Below are positions 1-7,269 of a stretch of DNA of 7,994 bases, in pieces. The translations under genes were made by a program, and so were the position numbers. Numbering within the stretch: position 1 is the stretch's first letter; every line of letters starts with the position of its first letter. Source of the DNA: Clostridia bacterium (lineage in GTDB: Bacteria > Bacillota_A > Clostridia > Peptostreptococcales > JAAYPU01); contig JAKSCF010000764.1 in the NCBI GenBank assembly GCA_022360735.1, positions 1 to 7,994 on the forward strand, in the 5' to 3' direction. The notes under the pieces are model-generated. The model was not told where the DNA came from, made no database searches, and worked only from the letters and a program-made list of their open reading frames with translations.

Positions 1-1
1 C

Positions 2-1996
2 GGTATTTTGCGAAAATCTATCAATCAAATGTTATCAGCAATATCTGCAAAAACAAAAGCATTGAAAGAGGCACACGAAGCTTTAAAAATAGCTAAGGAA
101 GAAGCGGAAGAAGCCAATGAAATCAAGAGTCGATTTCTAGCTAATATGAGTCATGAAATCAGAACCCCTTTAAATGGTATCATGGGCATGACAGATTTAA
201 CCTTTATGACGGATCTTACTTATCAGCAACGGACTTATTTAGAAATGGTTAAATACTCAGGCAACATTTTATTAAATATCATCAATGATATATTAGACAT
301 ATCCAAAATTGAAGCTGACAAGCTTCAGTTGGAAAGTATTGAATTCAATGTAAAAGATTCTATAGAAAAACTTATTCGATTAGCTTCTACACGTGCACTT
401 CAAAATAATATCGAAGTGCTGTTGGACATTGATCCTGATATTCCCACTTACGTTCTTGGTGATCCCATACGCCTTAATCAGATTGTCTTAAATTTGATCA
501 ATAATGCTATTAAATTTACTGAAAAAGGTGAAATAAATGTTAAAATGAAATCCAAGCAAATTTCAGGTGTACAACATATTGAGTTCAGCATCATAGACAC
601 GGGTATCGGTATACCTTCTAACAAATTAAACCAAATCTTTGAAGAGTTTACCCAGGCCGACAGCTCCATTACAAGAAAATATGGTGGCACAGGTTTAGGA
701 TTGGCTATCAGCAATCAATTGGTTAAAGCCATGGGAGGAAAAATAAATGTATCCAGTCAATTAGGTATAGGCAGTACATTTACCTTTACGATTCCTTTTG
801 CTACCTCATTCACAAAAGAGACGGACAGCCTATATAAACTGTATTTTAAAAATAAATGTATTTTAATAATCGTCAGAAATATAAAATTGAGACACATTCT
901 AAACAAAATGTGTGATCAGGTAAATCTAGACTGCATGATTGTAACATCCTATAGCGAAGCTTTAGATGCTCTGGCGAATCAAGACTTTGATACAATGGTT
1001 GTGGATTTGCATATGAATGATTTAGATGGGCTGGAATTATCAAAAAAAGCGACACACATGACTAAGGGCAATATGCCCATTATATTACTGGCTACACCAA
1101 CGGATATGATCAATGACAAAACTTTAATGAATGAGCTGAATATATGTAATCAAATTATTAAGCCTATTTTGCCGTCAGAGTTTATTTCTACGGTTCACAA
1201 CACCATGAATAAAGTACAAAAACATATTGATCAACCGAAACCTCCTAAGCCAGGGTATAAAAACTTTGAAAATAAGACCATACTAGTAGCAGAAGATGGC
1301 GTCGTCAATAGAAAAATCATAGTAGAAATGCTTAAAAAGCTTAAAATTAATGTATTCACTGCAGACAATGGCGCCGATGCTTTGCAGCTTTTTAAAAATA
1401 ACAATATTGACTTAATCATTATGGATATTGAGATGCCTATTATGGATGGTTTTGAAGCAACAACAAAAATTAAAGAAGAGTGTATTGCACTGGGTAAGAA
1501 TGTGCCAATTGTTGCTGTCACTGCCTATGTATTAGAAAATGAAATTCAGAAATGTTTTGCTGCAGGTATGGATGATTACGTCTGTAAACCAATGAGTTTG
1601 GATATTTTATATGAGAAGCTGGAAAAATATCTTTCTCCATCCAGCCAGATTAGACCTACAGTTTATATTAATCATAAGAAACTTAATGACTTGGTAAATG
1701 GTGAAGAAGAATTTATTGAAGACTTGCTTATTTCTTTTGTAAACTCTTTCCCAAATTTTATTTCTGAAGCAAAAGATTGTTTGAATGAAGGAAATATAAT
1801 AAAATGTAAAAAAGTGCTTCATGGATTAAAAGGCACAGCTTCTAGTCTTTTCATAGAACATGGCCTGACAGATATTATTGATCTTGAAGAAAGTATTAAC
1901 GATCTTACGCCTGAAGCCATATATGAGAAATTAAAAATTATTGAGATAAAATTAAATGAAGTGGCTGAATACATTCATATGACCCTACAAGAGTAA
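2..1996 (+). CDS. Hybrid sensor histidine kinase with two receiver domains and Hpt domain, 5' end missing
   Basis: The frame is open to the left edge, so the sensor part is missing and the TTG at position 8 is not a credible start; residues below count from that TTG. A helical, probably coiled-coil stretch (about 10-45) leads to the H-box [10 protein letters not shown] with phospho-acceptor His49. The ATPase domain follows, with an N-box around 157-170, DTGIGIP at 197-203 and GGTGLGLA at 226-233. Receiver 1 (about 282-400) keeps Asp333 and Lys385 but has lost the acidic pair. Receiver 2 (about 422-540) is complete: Glu429/Asp430, Asp473, Thr505, Lys527. An Hpt domain (about 551-660) carries HGLKGTA with His605. 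The order suggests a relay from His49 to Asp473 to His605 and then to the aspartate of the next gene's product. That gene starts 19 bp downstream, so the two are probably one operon. The signal cannot be inferred because the sensor lies outside the window. Confidence 0.95.
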   Translation, partial: GILRKSINQMLSAISAKTKALKEAHEALKIAKEEAEEANEIKSRFLANMSHEIRTPLNGIMGMTDLTFMTDLTYQQRTYLEMVKYSGNILLNIINDILDISKIEADKLQLESIEFNVKDSIEKLIRLASTRALQNNIEVLLDIDPDIPTYVLGDPIRLNQIVLNLINNAIKFTEKGEINVKMKSKQISGVQHIEFSIIDTGIGIPSNKLNQIFEEFTQADSSITRKYGGTGLGLAISNQLVKAMGGKINVSSQLGIGSTFTFTIPFATSFTKETDSLYKLYFKNKCILIIVRNIKLRHILNKMCDQVNLDCMIVTSYSEALDALANQDFDTMVVDLHMNDLDGLELSKKATHMTKGNMPIILLATPTDMINDKTLMNELNICNQIIKPILPSEFISTVHNTMNKVQKHIDQPKPPKPGYKNFENKTILVAEDGVVNRKIIVEMLKKLKINVFTADNGADALQLFKNNNIDLIIMDIEMPIMDGFEATTKIKEECIALGKNVPIVAVTAYVLENEIQKCFAAGMDDYVCKPMSLDILYEKLEKYLSPSSQIRPTVYINHKKLNDLVNGEEEFIEDLLISFVNSFPNFISEAKDCLNEGNIIKCKKVLHGLKGTASSLFIEHGLTDIIDLEESINDLTPEAIYEKLKIIEIKLNEVAEYIHMTLQE

Positions 1997-2015
1997 TTAG
2001 TATTAGAGGTGAAAA

Positions 2016-3350
2016 ATGAAAAAAATATTTGTAATCGATGATTCTATCCCCACATTAAAATTGATTCATAAAATATTGGATAATTCCGGATATGATGTTT
2101 TAGAATTTACAGATGCTTCAGAAGCGCTTTCTAAAATAAGACCTGAATCACCCGACCTAATCATTATGGATATTGAAATGCCTAAAATGAATGGTCTTGA
2201 AGCATTGCAGCTTATAAAGAAAATTGATCCTCTTACCAAGGTTGTTATTATGACTGCCTATGCAGATTATGAAAAAATACATTATTTTCTTGAAAACGGT
2301 GTTATTGATTTTATTGCCAAACCTTTCTCTTTAAATGAAATCAATACAGTTTTATCTCATGTATTTGCGGATGAAGACGAAAAAACTTCTCAAGAAATGT
2401 TTGATAAAAGATTAAAATTTATCGGACAAAGCCCACAAATTAAATCTTGCATTGATAAGGCTTTAAAGGTTTGTAACAGCGATCTTCCTATACTCATTTT
2501 GGGTGAAAACGGCACAGGAAAAGAAATGCTTGCCGACTTTATTCATTATAACAGCCTTAGAAAATATAGCAACATGATTAAAGTTAATTGTGCTGCTATT
2601 CCAAAAGATTTAGCAGAAAGCGAACTTTTTGGACATGAGAGAGGTGCCTTTACCGGCGCTGTAGATACCAGACAAGGTAAGATAGAATTATCTAATAAAG
2701 GCACATTGTTTTTAGACGAAATAGGTGATCTAAATCTTGGTCTTCAAACTAAATTATTACGTGTTTTAGAATATAAAAAATATGAAAGAGTTGGCGGTAA
2801 AAGAACGATTGAAACTGATTTTAGATTAATATGTGCTTCTAATAAGGTTTTAGATAAAGAGGTAGAAAAAGGTAACTTCCGCCAAGACTTATTTTATAGA
2901 ATTAATACGATTAAACTTAAAATTCCACCTCTAAGGGAAAGAAAAAGCGATATTAAGACGTTGATTGATCATTTTTTAAAGCAATATAGAAAAAAATACA
3001 TGGTAACCGCCGAATGTGTTTCAGATGAGGCTTTAGAAATACTGGAAAATTATGAATGGAGCGGGAATGTAAGAGAATTGAAAAATGTAATTGAAATTAC
3101 AGCTTCTCTCACCTTAACAGATACCATTAATGCCAGTGATCTGCCTAGGTATATTCATGATACAAAAGCTTCAAATCCATACCGCCATGTATTTGATTCA
3201 GAGCAGATTATACCCCTTGATGAACTGGAACAAATTTATATCATGTGTACTTTAGATAAACTAAAGGGTAATAAAAAGAAAACTGCTGAATTACTGGGCA
3301 TCAGCGAAAAAACACTTTATAACAAATTAAATAAATATAATATAAAATAA
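2016..3350 (+). CDS. Sigma-54-dependent response regulator, NtrC family
   Basis: A 444-aa transcription activator with the standard NtrC three-domain plan and usual length. The receiver (1-120) has Asp8/Asp9, phospho-acceptor Asp52, Thr80 and Lys102, all intact. The AAA+ domain (about 133-375) has Walker A GENGTGKE at 163-170, the sigma-54-contacting GAFTGA loop at 210-215, Walker B LFLDE at 231-235, arginine-finger candidates Arg289 and Arg295, and a sensor II GNVREL at 350-355. A Fis-type helix-turn-helix (about 415-442, GNKKKTAELLGISEKTLYNK) ends the protein. The ATG is preceded by AGAGGTG at 2005-2011. An intact GAFTGA loop means it should open sigma-54 promoters using ATP. Two such promoters lie just downstream, in front of the two symporter genes, and are its likely targets; that link is inferred. 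The partner kinase is the preceding gene. Confidence 0.97.
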   Translation: MKKIFVIDDSIPTLKLIHKILDNSGYDVLEFTDASEALSKIRPESPDLIIMDIEMPKMNGLEALQLIKKIDPLTKVVIMTAYADYEKIHYFLENGVIDFIAKPFSLNEINTVLSHVFADEDEKTSQEMFDKRLKFIGQSPQIKSCIDKALKVCNSDLPILILGENGTGKEMLADFIHYNSLRKYSNMIKVNCAAIPKDLAESELFGHERGAFTGAVDTRQGKIELSNKGTLFLDEIGDLNLGLQTKLLRVLEYKKYERVGGKRTIETDFRLICASNKVLDKEVEKGNFRQDLFYRINTIKLKIPPLRERKSDIKTLIDHFLKQYRKKYMVTAECVSDEALEILENYEWSGNVRELKNVIEITASLTLTDTINASDLPRYIHDTKASNPYRHVFDSEQIIPLDELEQIYIMCTLDKLKGNKKKTAELLGISEKTLYNKLNKYNIK

Positions 3351-3351
3351 A

Positions 3352-3401
3352 GCAAATGTAATTTTTGCAACAGGTTTCATTTGGATACTGTATTTTTTTC
3401 A
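3352..3401 (+). promoter_or_regulatory. Candidate enhancer (UAS) pair for the NtrC-type regulator, copy 1
   Basis: GCAAATGTAATTTTT (3352-3366) recurs exactly at 5355-5369. It contains site A, TGTAATTTTTGCA (3357-3369), an almost perfect inverted repeat of TGTAA and TTRCA. A related 13-mer, TGTATTTTTTTCA (site B, 3389-3401), begins 32 bp further on, three helical turns away. The pair sits about 165 to 130 bp upstream of the predicted start, the usual range for enhancers of sigma-54 activators. Binding by the adjacent regulator is inferred. Site A lies 1 bp beyond the regulator's stop codon and site B lies within the terminator hairpin. Confidence 0.6.
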
Positions 3402-3420
3402 GTATCCAATTTTTATTTTT
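3381..3420 (+). terminator. Rho-independent terminator of the kinase-regulator operon
   Basis: A perfect 10-bp stem, TTGGATACTG (3381-3390) with CAGTATCCAA (3400-3409), closes a 9-nt T-rich loop and is followed by a T-rich tail (TTTTTATTTTT, 3410-3420). It begins 30 bp after the regulator's stop codon, so the kinase-regulator message should end here and symporter 1 depends on its own promoter. Confidence 0.85.
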
Positions 3421-3500
3421 GGGAAAATTCAGTTAAGAATTTTTTGAATGATTAGTTTGTTGCCGGTTTTGCGCTTCTTCTTTATTCCTTTCTACAAGAT

Positions 3501-3518
3501 TTGGTATGTTCTTTGCTT
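3501..3518 (+). promoter_or_regulatory. Sigma-54 (-24/-12) promoter of symporter 1
   Basis: TTGGTATGTTCTTTGCTT fits the sigma-54 consensus TTGGCACG-N4-TTGCW: GG at 3503-3504 and GC at 3515-3516 are exactly 12 bp apart. Two C-to-T changes occur in the less critical part of the -24 box. The predicted start is near 3528, giving a 150-nt leader. The flanking TACAAGAT (3493-3500) and the promoter core match the second promoter at 5493-5516 with only two differences in 24 positions. Confidence 0.85.
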
Positions 3519-3586
3519 ATCAACTTTAGTATGACAAACAATATGGTTTTACTTCTCTAATGTTATAGTTGAAAGGAAGTGATAGT

Positions 3587-3640
3587 GTGAAATTTAACTA
3601 TTTATCAGTGAAATTTCTAAAAACAACTTATAAACTCTGA
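3587..3640 (+). CDS. Possible 17-codon leader peptide upstream of symporter 1
   Basis: A GTG start with the purine-rich AAAGGAAG (3572-3579) at 7 nt spacing opens a short frame, MKFNYLSVKFLKTTYKL, ending in TGA. It ends 37 nt before the symporter's ATG and lies inside the predicted leader transcript. The frame contains the direct repeat GTGAAATTT twice (3587-3595 and 3608-3616). The start signal is plausible, but a frame this short is easily produced by chance. No function is recognised. Confidence 0.2.
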   Translation: MKFNYLSVKFLKTTYKL

Positions 3641-3677
3641 ATTGCAACATATTTTTTAACTTTTATAGGAGGGTTTT

Positions 3678-5264
3678 ATGGTAACAACATTTAGTAACTC
3701 AGGAACTATTATAGGCGCACTTGTAGTCTATTTTTTAATCATAATTGGAATTGGTATATTCTATTCAAGAAGATCCAATAACACTCAAGATTTTATTTTG
3801 GCAGATCACAACCTAACAACACCATATATTACTGCCTCAGTTGTCGCTACTTGGATTGGCGGAGCTGTAATTCTTGGTGGTGCGAAAGAAGCATTTATTG
3901 GAGGTTTCCAATACATCGTATGGGATCCTTGGTCACCGGTATTAACATTATTATTAAGTGGATTCTTCCTAGTAAGGATATTTAGAAAATCTAAGCATGT
4001 TACGGTAGTTGACTATTATAACAGCCGTTTCAACAATAAAATTGGTGGAGCAAGCTTGGTTATAAACGTATTGGCATGCGTTTCATGGCTATCAGCACAA
4101 TTATTATCCCTGGGTGTTATTATTCGATTAATCACAGGAATGAATCTGAGCATCGCAACCCTTATCGGTGCAGTAGTCATCCTTATCATTGCATTAGCAG
4201 GAGGATTGTGGGCATTATCCAGATCGGACATGCTGGCCTTTATCATAATGGCCATCGTATTGATTATCATGCTTCCATTTGCCTTCGGATCTGTTGGCGG
4301 TGTTGGTGCATTTATTGAAAATGCAGGTACTTGGGAAGGTCTTCCACCTTTCAGCTTGTTTTATACAAACGAATTAGCCGAATACGGTGAACCTGCCGGC
4401 TTTAGCGGCTATGTCGGAGCATTAGGTATTTTCTATATGCTGGCAGCATGGTTCTCCGTAGCGCTTGGCGATGCAGGTGGTCCGGTACTGACTGCTCGTG
4501 CTTTAGCGGCAAAAGATGAATCTTCTGCAACTAAGGGCTTCGTATTTGGCGGTATCATTTATTTGATATTAGGTATGATCCCTGTCATCATCGGTATGTG
4601 TGTTTTCATTTTAAGACCTGAATTCCCGGAAGAGCAATTGGACAATATTTTCCCTTGGTTTGTTCAAAATTATATACCTGAATGGATAGGCGTATTGTTC
4701 TTTGTTGCAGTAGCTTCTGCTATTGTTAGTACCGCTGGAGATACAATCCTTTCTAATGGTGCTATGATCGGTTACACTGCACAAAAAATGATCAATCCTA
4801 AATCTACCGATCAACAAAGATTATCTGCAACCAGAATTGCTATGGTAGGGTTTACAGTTGCTGCATTAATATTTGGTTTAGCTCTGGGTAACTTATATAA
4901 CTTACTTGTATTTGCAGGCGCATTAGGATTCCCAACTATGTCCGCAGTATACTTATGCGGTATTCTATGGAAAAAGGCCAACAATACAGGGGCCTGGGCC
5001 GGTATCGTCGCCGGATGTGTCAGTTGGATAGCATTGGTGTTCGTCTTCTTAGGATTTGAGGATATAGCAGGCGATATATGGGAATCTATATATATGTCTT
5101 CCGTACCGGCATTTGTAATTAGTTTACTTGCATTGATTATTGTATCCTTAGCAACTCAAAAATCTGATCCACCTAATCCAATCAGAGACGTTGACGGAAA
5201 TGATATTTCCAATACCAAACTGTTTCTGTGGAGTAAAGGTGACGATGAGGCAGCTAAAAATTAA
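3678..5264 (+). CDS. Sodium:solute symporter 1 (SSS family, substrate unknown)
   Basis: A 528-aa polytopic membrane protein of the SSS family (PutP/PanF/SGLT relatives), which couples inward Na+ flow to uptake of an organic solute. About 13 hydrophobic segments are visible, starting at 10-29 and ending near 472-492. Family marks include the SRRSNNTQDFILADHNL segment after helix 1 (30-46), the AGGLWALSRSD segment (174-184) and VASAIVSTAGDT in helix 8 (345-356), where Ser351/Thr352 match the Na+-binding Ser-Thr pair of PutP. A hydrophilic tail of about 35 residues follows the last helix and is absent from symporter 2. The ATG has AGGAGGG at 3667-3673, 4 nt away. The gene stands alone between a sigma-54 promoter and a terminator. 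The substrate (amino acid, carboxylate or other) cannot be read from the sequence. Confidence 0.93.
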   Translation: MVTTFSNSGTIIGALVVYFLIIIGIGIFYSRRSNNTQDFILADHNLTTPYITASVVATWIGGAVILGGAKEAFIGGFQYIVWDPWSPVLTLLLSGFFLVRIFRKSKHVTVVDYYNSRFNNKIGGASLVINVLACVSWLSAQLLSLGVIIRLITGMNLSIATLIGAVVILIIALAGGLWALSRSDMLAFIIMAIVLIIMLPFAFGSVGGVGAFIENAGTWEGLPPFSLFYTNELAEYGEPAGFSGYVGALGIFYMLAAWFSVALGDAGGPVLTARALAAKDESSATKGFVFGGIIYLILGMIPVIIGMCVFILRPEFPEEQLDNIFPWFVQNYIPEWIGVLFFVAVASAIVSTAGDTILSNGAMIGYTAQKMINPKSTDQQRLSATRIAMVGFTVAALIFGLALGNLYNLLVFAGALGFPTMSAVYLCGILWKKANNTGAWAGIVAGCVSWIALVFVFLGFEDIAGDIWESIYMSSVPAFVISLLALIIVSLATQKSDPPNPIRDVDGNDISNTKLFLWSKGDDEAAKN

Positions 5265-5321
5265 GTATTATTTAAAACAACTATGTAATAATTACAGTCA
5301 ACAATTTTAGTTTTCCTTATT

Positions 5322-5348
5322 AAAAAGTGTGGTCTTTCCACACTTTTT
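5322..5348 (+). terminator. Rho-independent terminator after symporter 1
   Basis: A perfect 11-bp stem, AAAAAGTGTGG (5322-5332) with CCACACTTTTT (5338-5348), encloses a 5-nt loop, with the T-run in the 3' arm. It lies 57 bp after the symporter stop. The A-run on one side and T-run on the other allow it to work in both directions. The core GTGTGG/CCACAC is the same as in the terminator at 7414-7447. Confidence 0.9.
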
Positions 5349-5354
5349 TAATAT

Positions 5355-5403
5355 GCAAATGTAATTTTTACAATATGTTTATTTTAATACTGTAAATTTT
5401 TCA
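5355..5403 (+). promoter_or_regulatory. Candidate enhancer (UAS) pair for the NtrC-type regulator, copy 2
   Basis: GCAAATGTAATTTTT (5355-5369) is identical to 3352-3366. Site A here, TGTAATTTTTACA (5360-5372), is a perfect inverted repeat (TGTAA-TTT-TTACA). Site B, TGTAAATTTTTCA (5391-5403), starts 31 bp downstream. The block begins 146 bp before the -24 box, against 149 bp in copy 1. Conservation of sequence, spacing and phase in otherwise diverged DNA is the argument for function; the protein that binds is inferred. Confidence 0.65.
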
Positions 5404-5500
5404 TTTATTGATTAGTATTTTTTGAAAATTCTGTTTAATTTTTTTATAAAATCATTGATTTTTCAAAGTTTGAAAGGCGTTTCATTAAACCTTACAAGAT

Positions 5501-5518
5501 TTGGCATGTTTTTTGCGT
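5501..5518 (+). promoter_or_regulatory. Sigma-54 (-24/-12) promoter of symporter 2
   Basis: TTGGCATGTTTTTTGCGT has GG at 5503-5504 and GC at 5515-5516, the invariant 12-bp spacing. Its -24 box is closer to consensus (TTGGCACG) than that of symporter 1. The predicted start is near 5528, leaving a leader of about 236 nt, long for a simple transporter gene. Confidence 0.87.
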
Positions 5519-5587
5519 TATAATGATTAATTAGAGCTTATTGAACGGATATATATTATTAGTTTAAAAAGATATTTGATATATATT

Positions 5588-5601
5588 TGTAAACGCTACA
5601 T
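5588..5601 (+). promoter_or_regulatory. Possible CcpA cre site in the symporter 2 leader
   Basis: TGTAAACGCTACAT fits the degenerate cre consensus TGWAARCGYTWNCW at 13 of 14 positions; the C at position 13 is A here. It lies about 60 nt after the predicted start, where bound CcpA would act as a roadblock. This would let good carbon sources repress the symporter independently of the sigma-54 activator. No equivalent is seen before symporter 1. One site found by eye is weak evidence. Confidence 0.4.
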
Positions 5602-5628
5602 AATATTCGGACAACTTGTTTGCAGCTT

Positions 5629-5671
5629 GAAAGCAGAATGAGAATAACGTAAAATGTTCTTGTTCTGCTTC
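5629..5671 (+). promoter_or_regulatory. Leader hairpin upstream of symporter 2
   Basis: AAGCAGAA (5631-5638) pairs with TTCTGCTT (5663-5670). After a symmetric TG/TG internal loop, AGAA (5641-5644) pairs with TTCT (5657-5660) around a 12-nt loop. There is no T-run afterwards, so it is not a terminator. It could stabilise the message or mask a signal. It does not match a riboswitch class I recognise. Confidence 0.45.
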
Positions 5672-5691
5672 TATAATAATACACTTAACTG

Positions 5692-5700
5692 AAGGAGGTG
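5692..5700 (+). promoter_or_regulatory. Orphan Shine-Dalgarno sequence
   Basis: AAGGAGGTG is a near-ideal ribosome-binding site, but no ATG, GTG or TTG follows at a usable distance. The GTG at 5698 is part of the site itself and would give only 10 codons, ending at TAA 5728-5730. The real symporter start at 5764 has its own AAGGAGGAGG (5745-5754). This could be a ribosome standby site, the remnant of a lost small gene, or chance. Confidence 0.35.
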
Positions 5701-5763
5701 AAATCAAAAGTTTTCTCATTCAATATTTAAAAAAATCTTTCGATAAGGAGGAGGTTAAATTTT

Positions 5764-7269
5764 ATGGATGTAGTAGTAAAACTGCACGCACTTGACTGGA
5801 TAATTATTTTAGGCTATATCGGATTCATGCTTTGGGTAGGTTTTTATTTTTCTAAGAAGTCACAAGGTTTTGATGACTATTTTATGGCTGGTAGAGATCT
5901 CACAGCGCCATTGCTTGTAGGTACATTAGTCTCGACCTTTTATGGTCTTGACACACTTTTCGGAACATCAGAAATAGGTTTCTACGAAGGTATATCAGGC
6001 TTCTTCGCTTATTCACTCCCATACACAGCCATGTATGTAGTTATGGCATTTTTAGCACCTGTCTTTAAAGAGAAATTCCCAGATGGAACTACCATGCAGG
6101 ATATTTGTTACCGAAGATATGGTAGAACTGCCGGGATTACTTCTTCAATAGCAGCTTTCATATATTCAACAAATACAATGGAAATGATGGGTATCGGTTT
6201 CCTTCTCGCATTAGTTACACCTATTCCTGTTTGGGCCGGAACCATTATCGGTGCAATTATCGTTGTTGTTTATACTTATACAGGCGGTCTATGGGCTGTT
6301 ACTATGACGGACTTTATCCAATTTATTATTATGATGGTTACTTTAGGTATAGCAATGATTATTGGCTGGAGCTCCTTCGGTGGATATGAAGCAGTATATC
6401 AAGGGTTAATCGAATGGTGCGGTGAAGAGCCATGGTACTATTTCAGCCCGGGAGCAGGATATCTATCTACTGCTACCCTAGTCGCATACTCTATTACATG
6501 CCTTGCAGTACTTGCTGAGCCGGCATTTTTCCAAAGAGTATTTGCTGCAGCCGGACCTAAAGAAATTAAAAAAGCATTTACTGTCGGTGTTCCCATGTGG
6601 CTTGCATTTGACTGGATCGTAACATTCTTAGGTATTTTGGGTGCAGCAGCCATTGGTATCGGTATGATTCCTGAAGTAGAAGCAAATCAGGCACTTATGG
6701 CTATTGTAGGTCAGTACTTACCTCCGGGACTATTGGGTCTGTTTATTGCCGGTGTCCTCGCTGCATCAATGTCAACAGCTGACTCTTACTTCCTAGTATC
6801 CGGTGGTGTTGTTGGGTATGACCTCTATAAAAAAGTTATTAATCCGGAGGCTACCGATAAGCAAGTTGAAAAAATTACAAAATACGGTATTATCGGAAGC
6901 GCAATTATGTCATTAGGTTTAACTTTTGTTTTCGATCGAATTATGGAAATATGGGTATTCCAAGCAACTATTATTCTTGCAGTTTCATTGGTTCCGGTAT
7001 ATTTCGGTACTTTTTCTAAAAAACCGCCAAAGAAAATTGCAGGTACATTGGCTACGACAATAGGTTTTGCACTTTCTTTTATCTGGTATATTTGGACCAA
7101 CTTCTTCGGCGTTTGGTCAGATGATTGGGCTGTGTATGTCGTAAGAATTGGATCTTGGGAGTTATGGCAGGAACAAGGTATACTACTTATCGTACCTATT
7201 GTTATCGTTATATATCTTATTGCTAATGCCCTCGGAAAAGAAACAATGGGTGAAGGAGGCGTTCAATAA
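5764..7269 (+). CDS. Sodium:solute symporter 2 (SSS family, substrate unknown)
   Basis: A 501-aa SSS-family Na+/solute symporter with about 13 membrane segments, from 10-30 to about 470-488. After helix 1 comes KKSQGFDDYFMAGRDL (31-46). TGGLWAVTMTDFIQF (173-187) is the classic helix 5-6 motif, here with the usual Gln that symporter 1 lacks. GLFIAGVLAASMSTADSY (325-342) is the strongly conserved helix 8 signature, with Ser337/Thr338 as the Na+-site pair. The sequence differs from symporter 1 almost throughout, so this is a distinct subfamily rather than a recent copy, and the two may carry different substrates. The ATG has AAGGAGGAGG at 5745-5754, 9 nt away. Its stop overlaps the start of a 45-aa membrane protein, implying coupled translation. 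Expression should depend on the sigma-54 promoter at 5501-5518. Confidence 0.94.
   Translation: MDVVVKLHALDWIIILGYIGFMLWVGFYFSKKSQGFDDYFMAGRDLTAPLLVGTLVSTFYGLDTLFGTSEIGFYEGISGFFAYSLPYTAMYVVMAFLAPVFKEKFPDGTTMQDICYRRYGRTAGITSSIAAFIYSTNTMEMMGIGFLLALVTPIPVWAGTIIGAIIVVVYTYTGGLWAVTMTDFIQFIIMMVTLGIAMIIGWSSFGGYEAVYQGLIEWCGEEPWYYFSPGAGYLSTATLVAYSITCLAVLAEPAFFQRVFAAAGPKEIKKAFTVGVPMWLAFDWIVTFLGILGAAAIGIGMIPEVEANQALMAIVGQYLPPGLLGLFIAGVLAASMSTADSYFLVSGGVVGYDLYKKVINPEATDKQVEKITKYGIIGSAIMSLGLTFVFDRIMEIWVFQATIILAVSLVPVYFGTFSKKPPKKIAGTLATTIGFALSFIWYIWTNFFGVWSDDWAVYVVRIGSWELWQEQGILLIVPIVIVIYLIANALGKETMGEGGVQ

Larger units (their letters stand above)
3351..3677 (+). other. Intergenic regulatory region 1 (regulator to symporter 1)
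   Basis: This 327-bp gap holds, in order, a paired upstream site (3352-3401), the terminator of the kinase-regulator operon overlapping its second half (3381-3420), an AT-rich stretch with an AAAATTC-N6-GAATTTT inverted repeat (3424-3443), a -24/-12 promoter (3501-3518) and a leader of about 150 nt. Blocks at matching distances recur in front of the second symporter, so the layout is under selection or was duplicated. Confidence 0.8.
5265..5763 (+). other. Intergenic regulatory region 2 (symporter 1 to symporter 2)
   Basis: This 499-bp gap contains symporter 1's terminator (5322-5348), a paired upstream site (5355-5403), an AT-rich spacer with GAAAATTC at 5424-5431, a -24/-12 promoter (5501-5518), and a leader of about 236 nt with a cre-like site, a hairpin and an orphan Shine-Dalgarno sequence. 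No convincing gene was seen. The ATG at 5282 is followed at once by TAA. Confidence 0.8.

Noticed and set aside
8..10. TTG as the start codon of the kinase gene
   Set aside because: The frame is open to the window edge and the protein would start just before the dimerisation helix with no sensor; the gene is simply cut by the window.
1231..1521. 96-codon reverse frame inside the hybrid kinase
   Set aside because: It is antisense to the conserved receiver 2 domain and shows no family features; the same applies to the other reverse frames within the kinase and symporters.
5519..5524. TATAAT resembling a sigma-A -10 box next to the second sigma-54 promoter
   Set aside because: No -35 box at 16-18 bp (5496-5501 reads AAGATT), and TTGGCA at 5501 is only 12 bp away; the -24/-12 reading fits much better and is repeated at the other symporter.
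5672..5677. TATAAT in the symporter 2 leader as an internal promoter
   Set aside because: No TTGACA-like element at proper spacing; the sequence about 17 bp upstream is GTAAAA.
5698..5730. GTG-initiated 10-codon peptide in the symporter 2 leader
   Set aside because: Its GTG is inside the Shine-Dalgarno sequence itself, so that site cannot serve it, and no other site precedes it.
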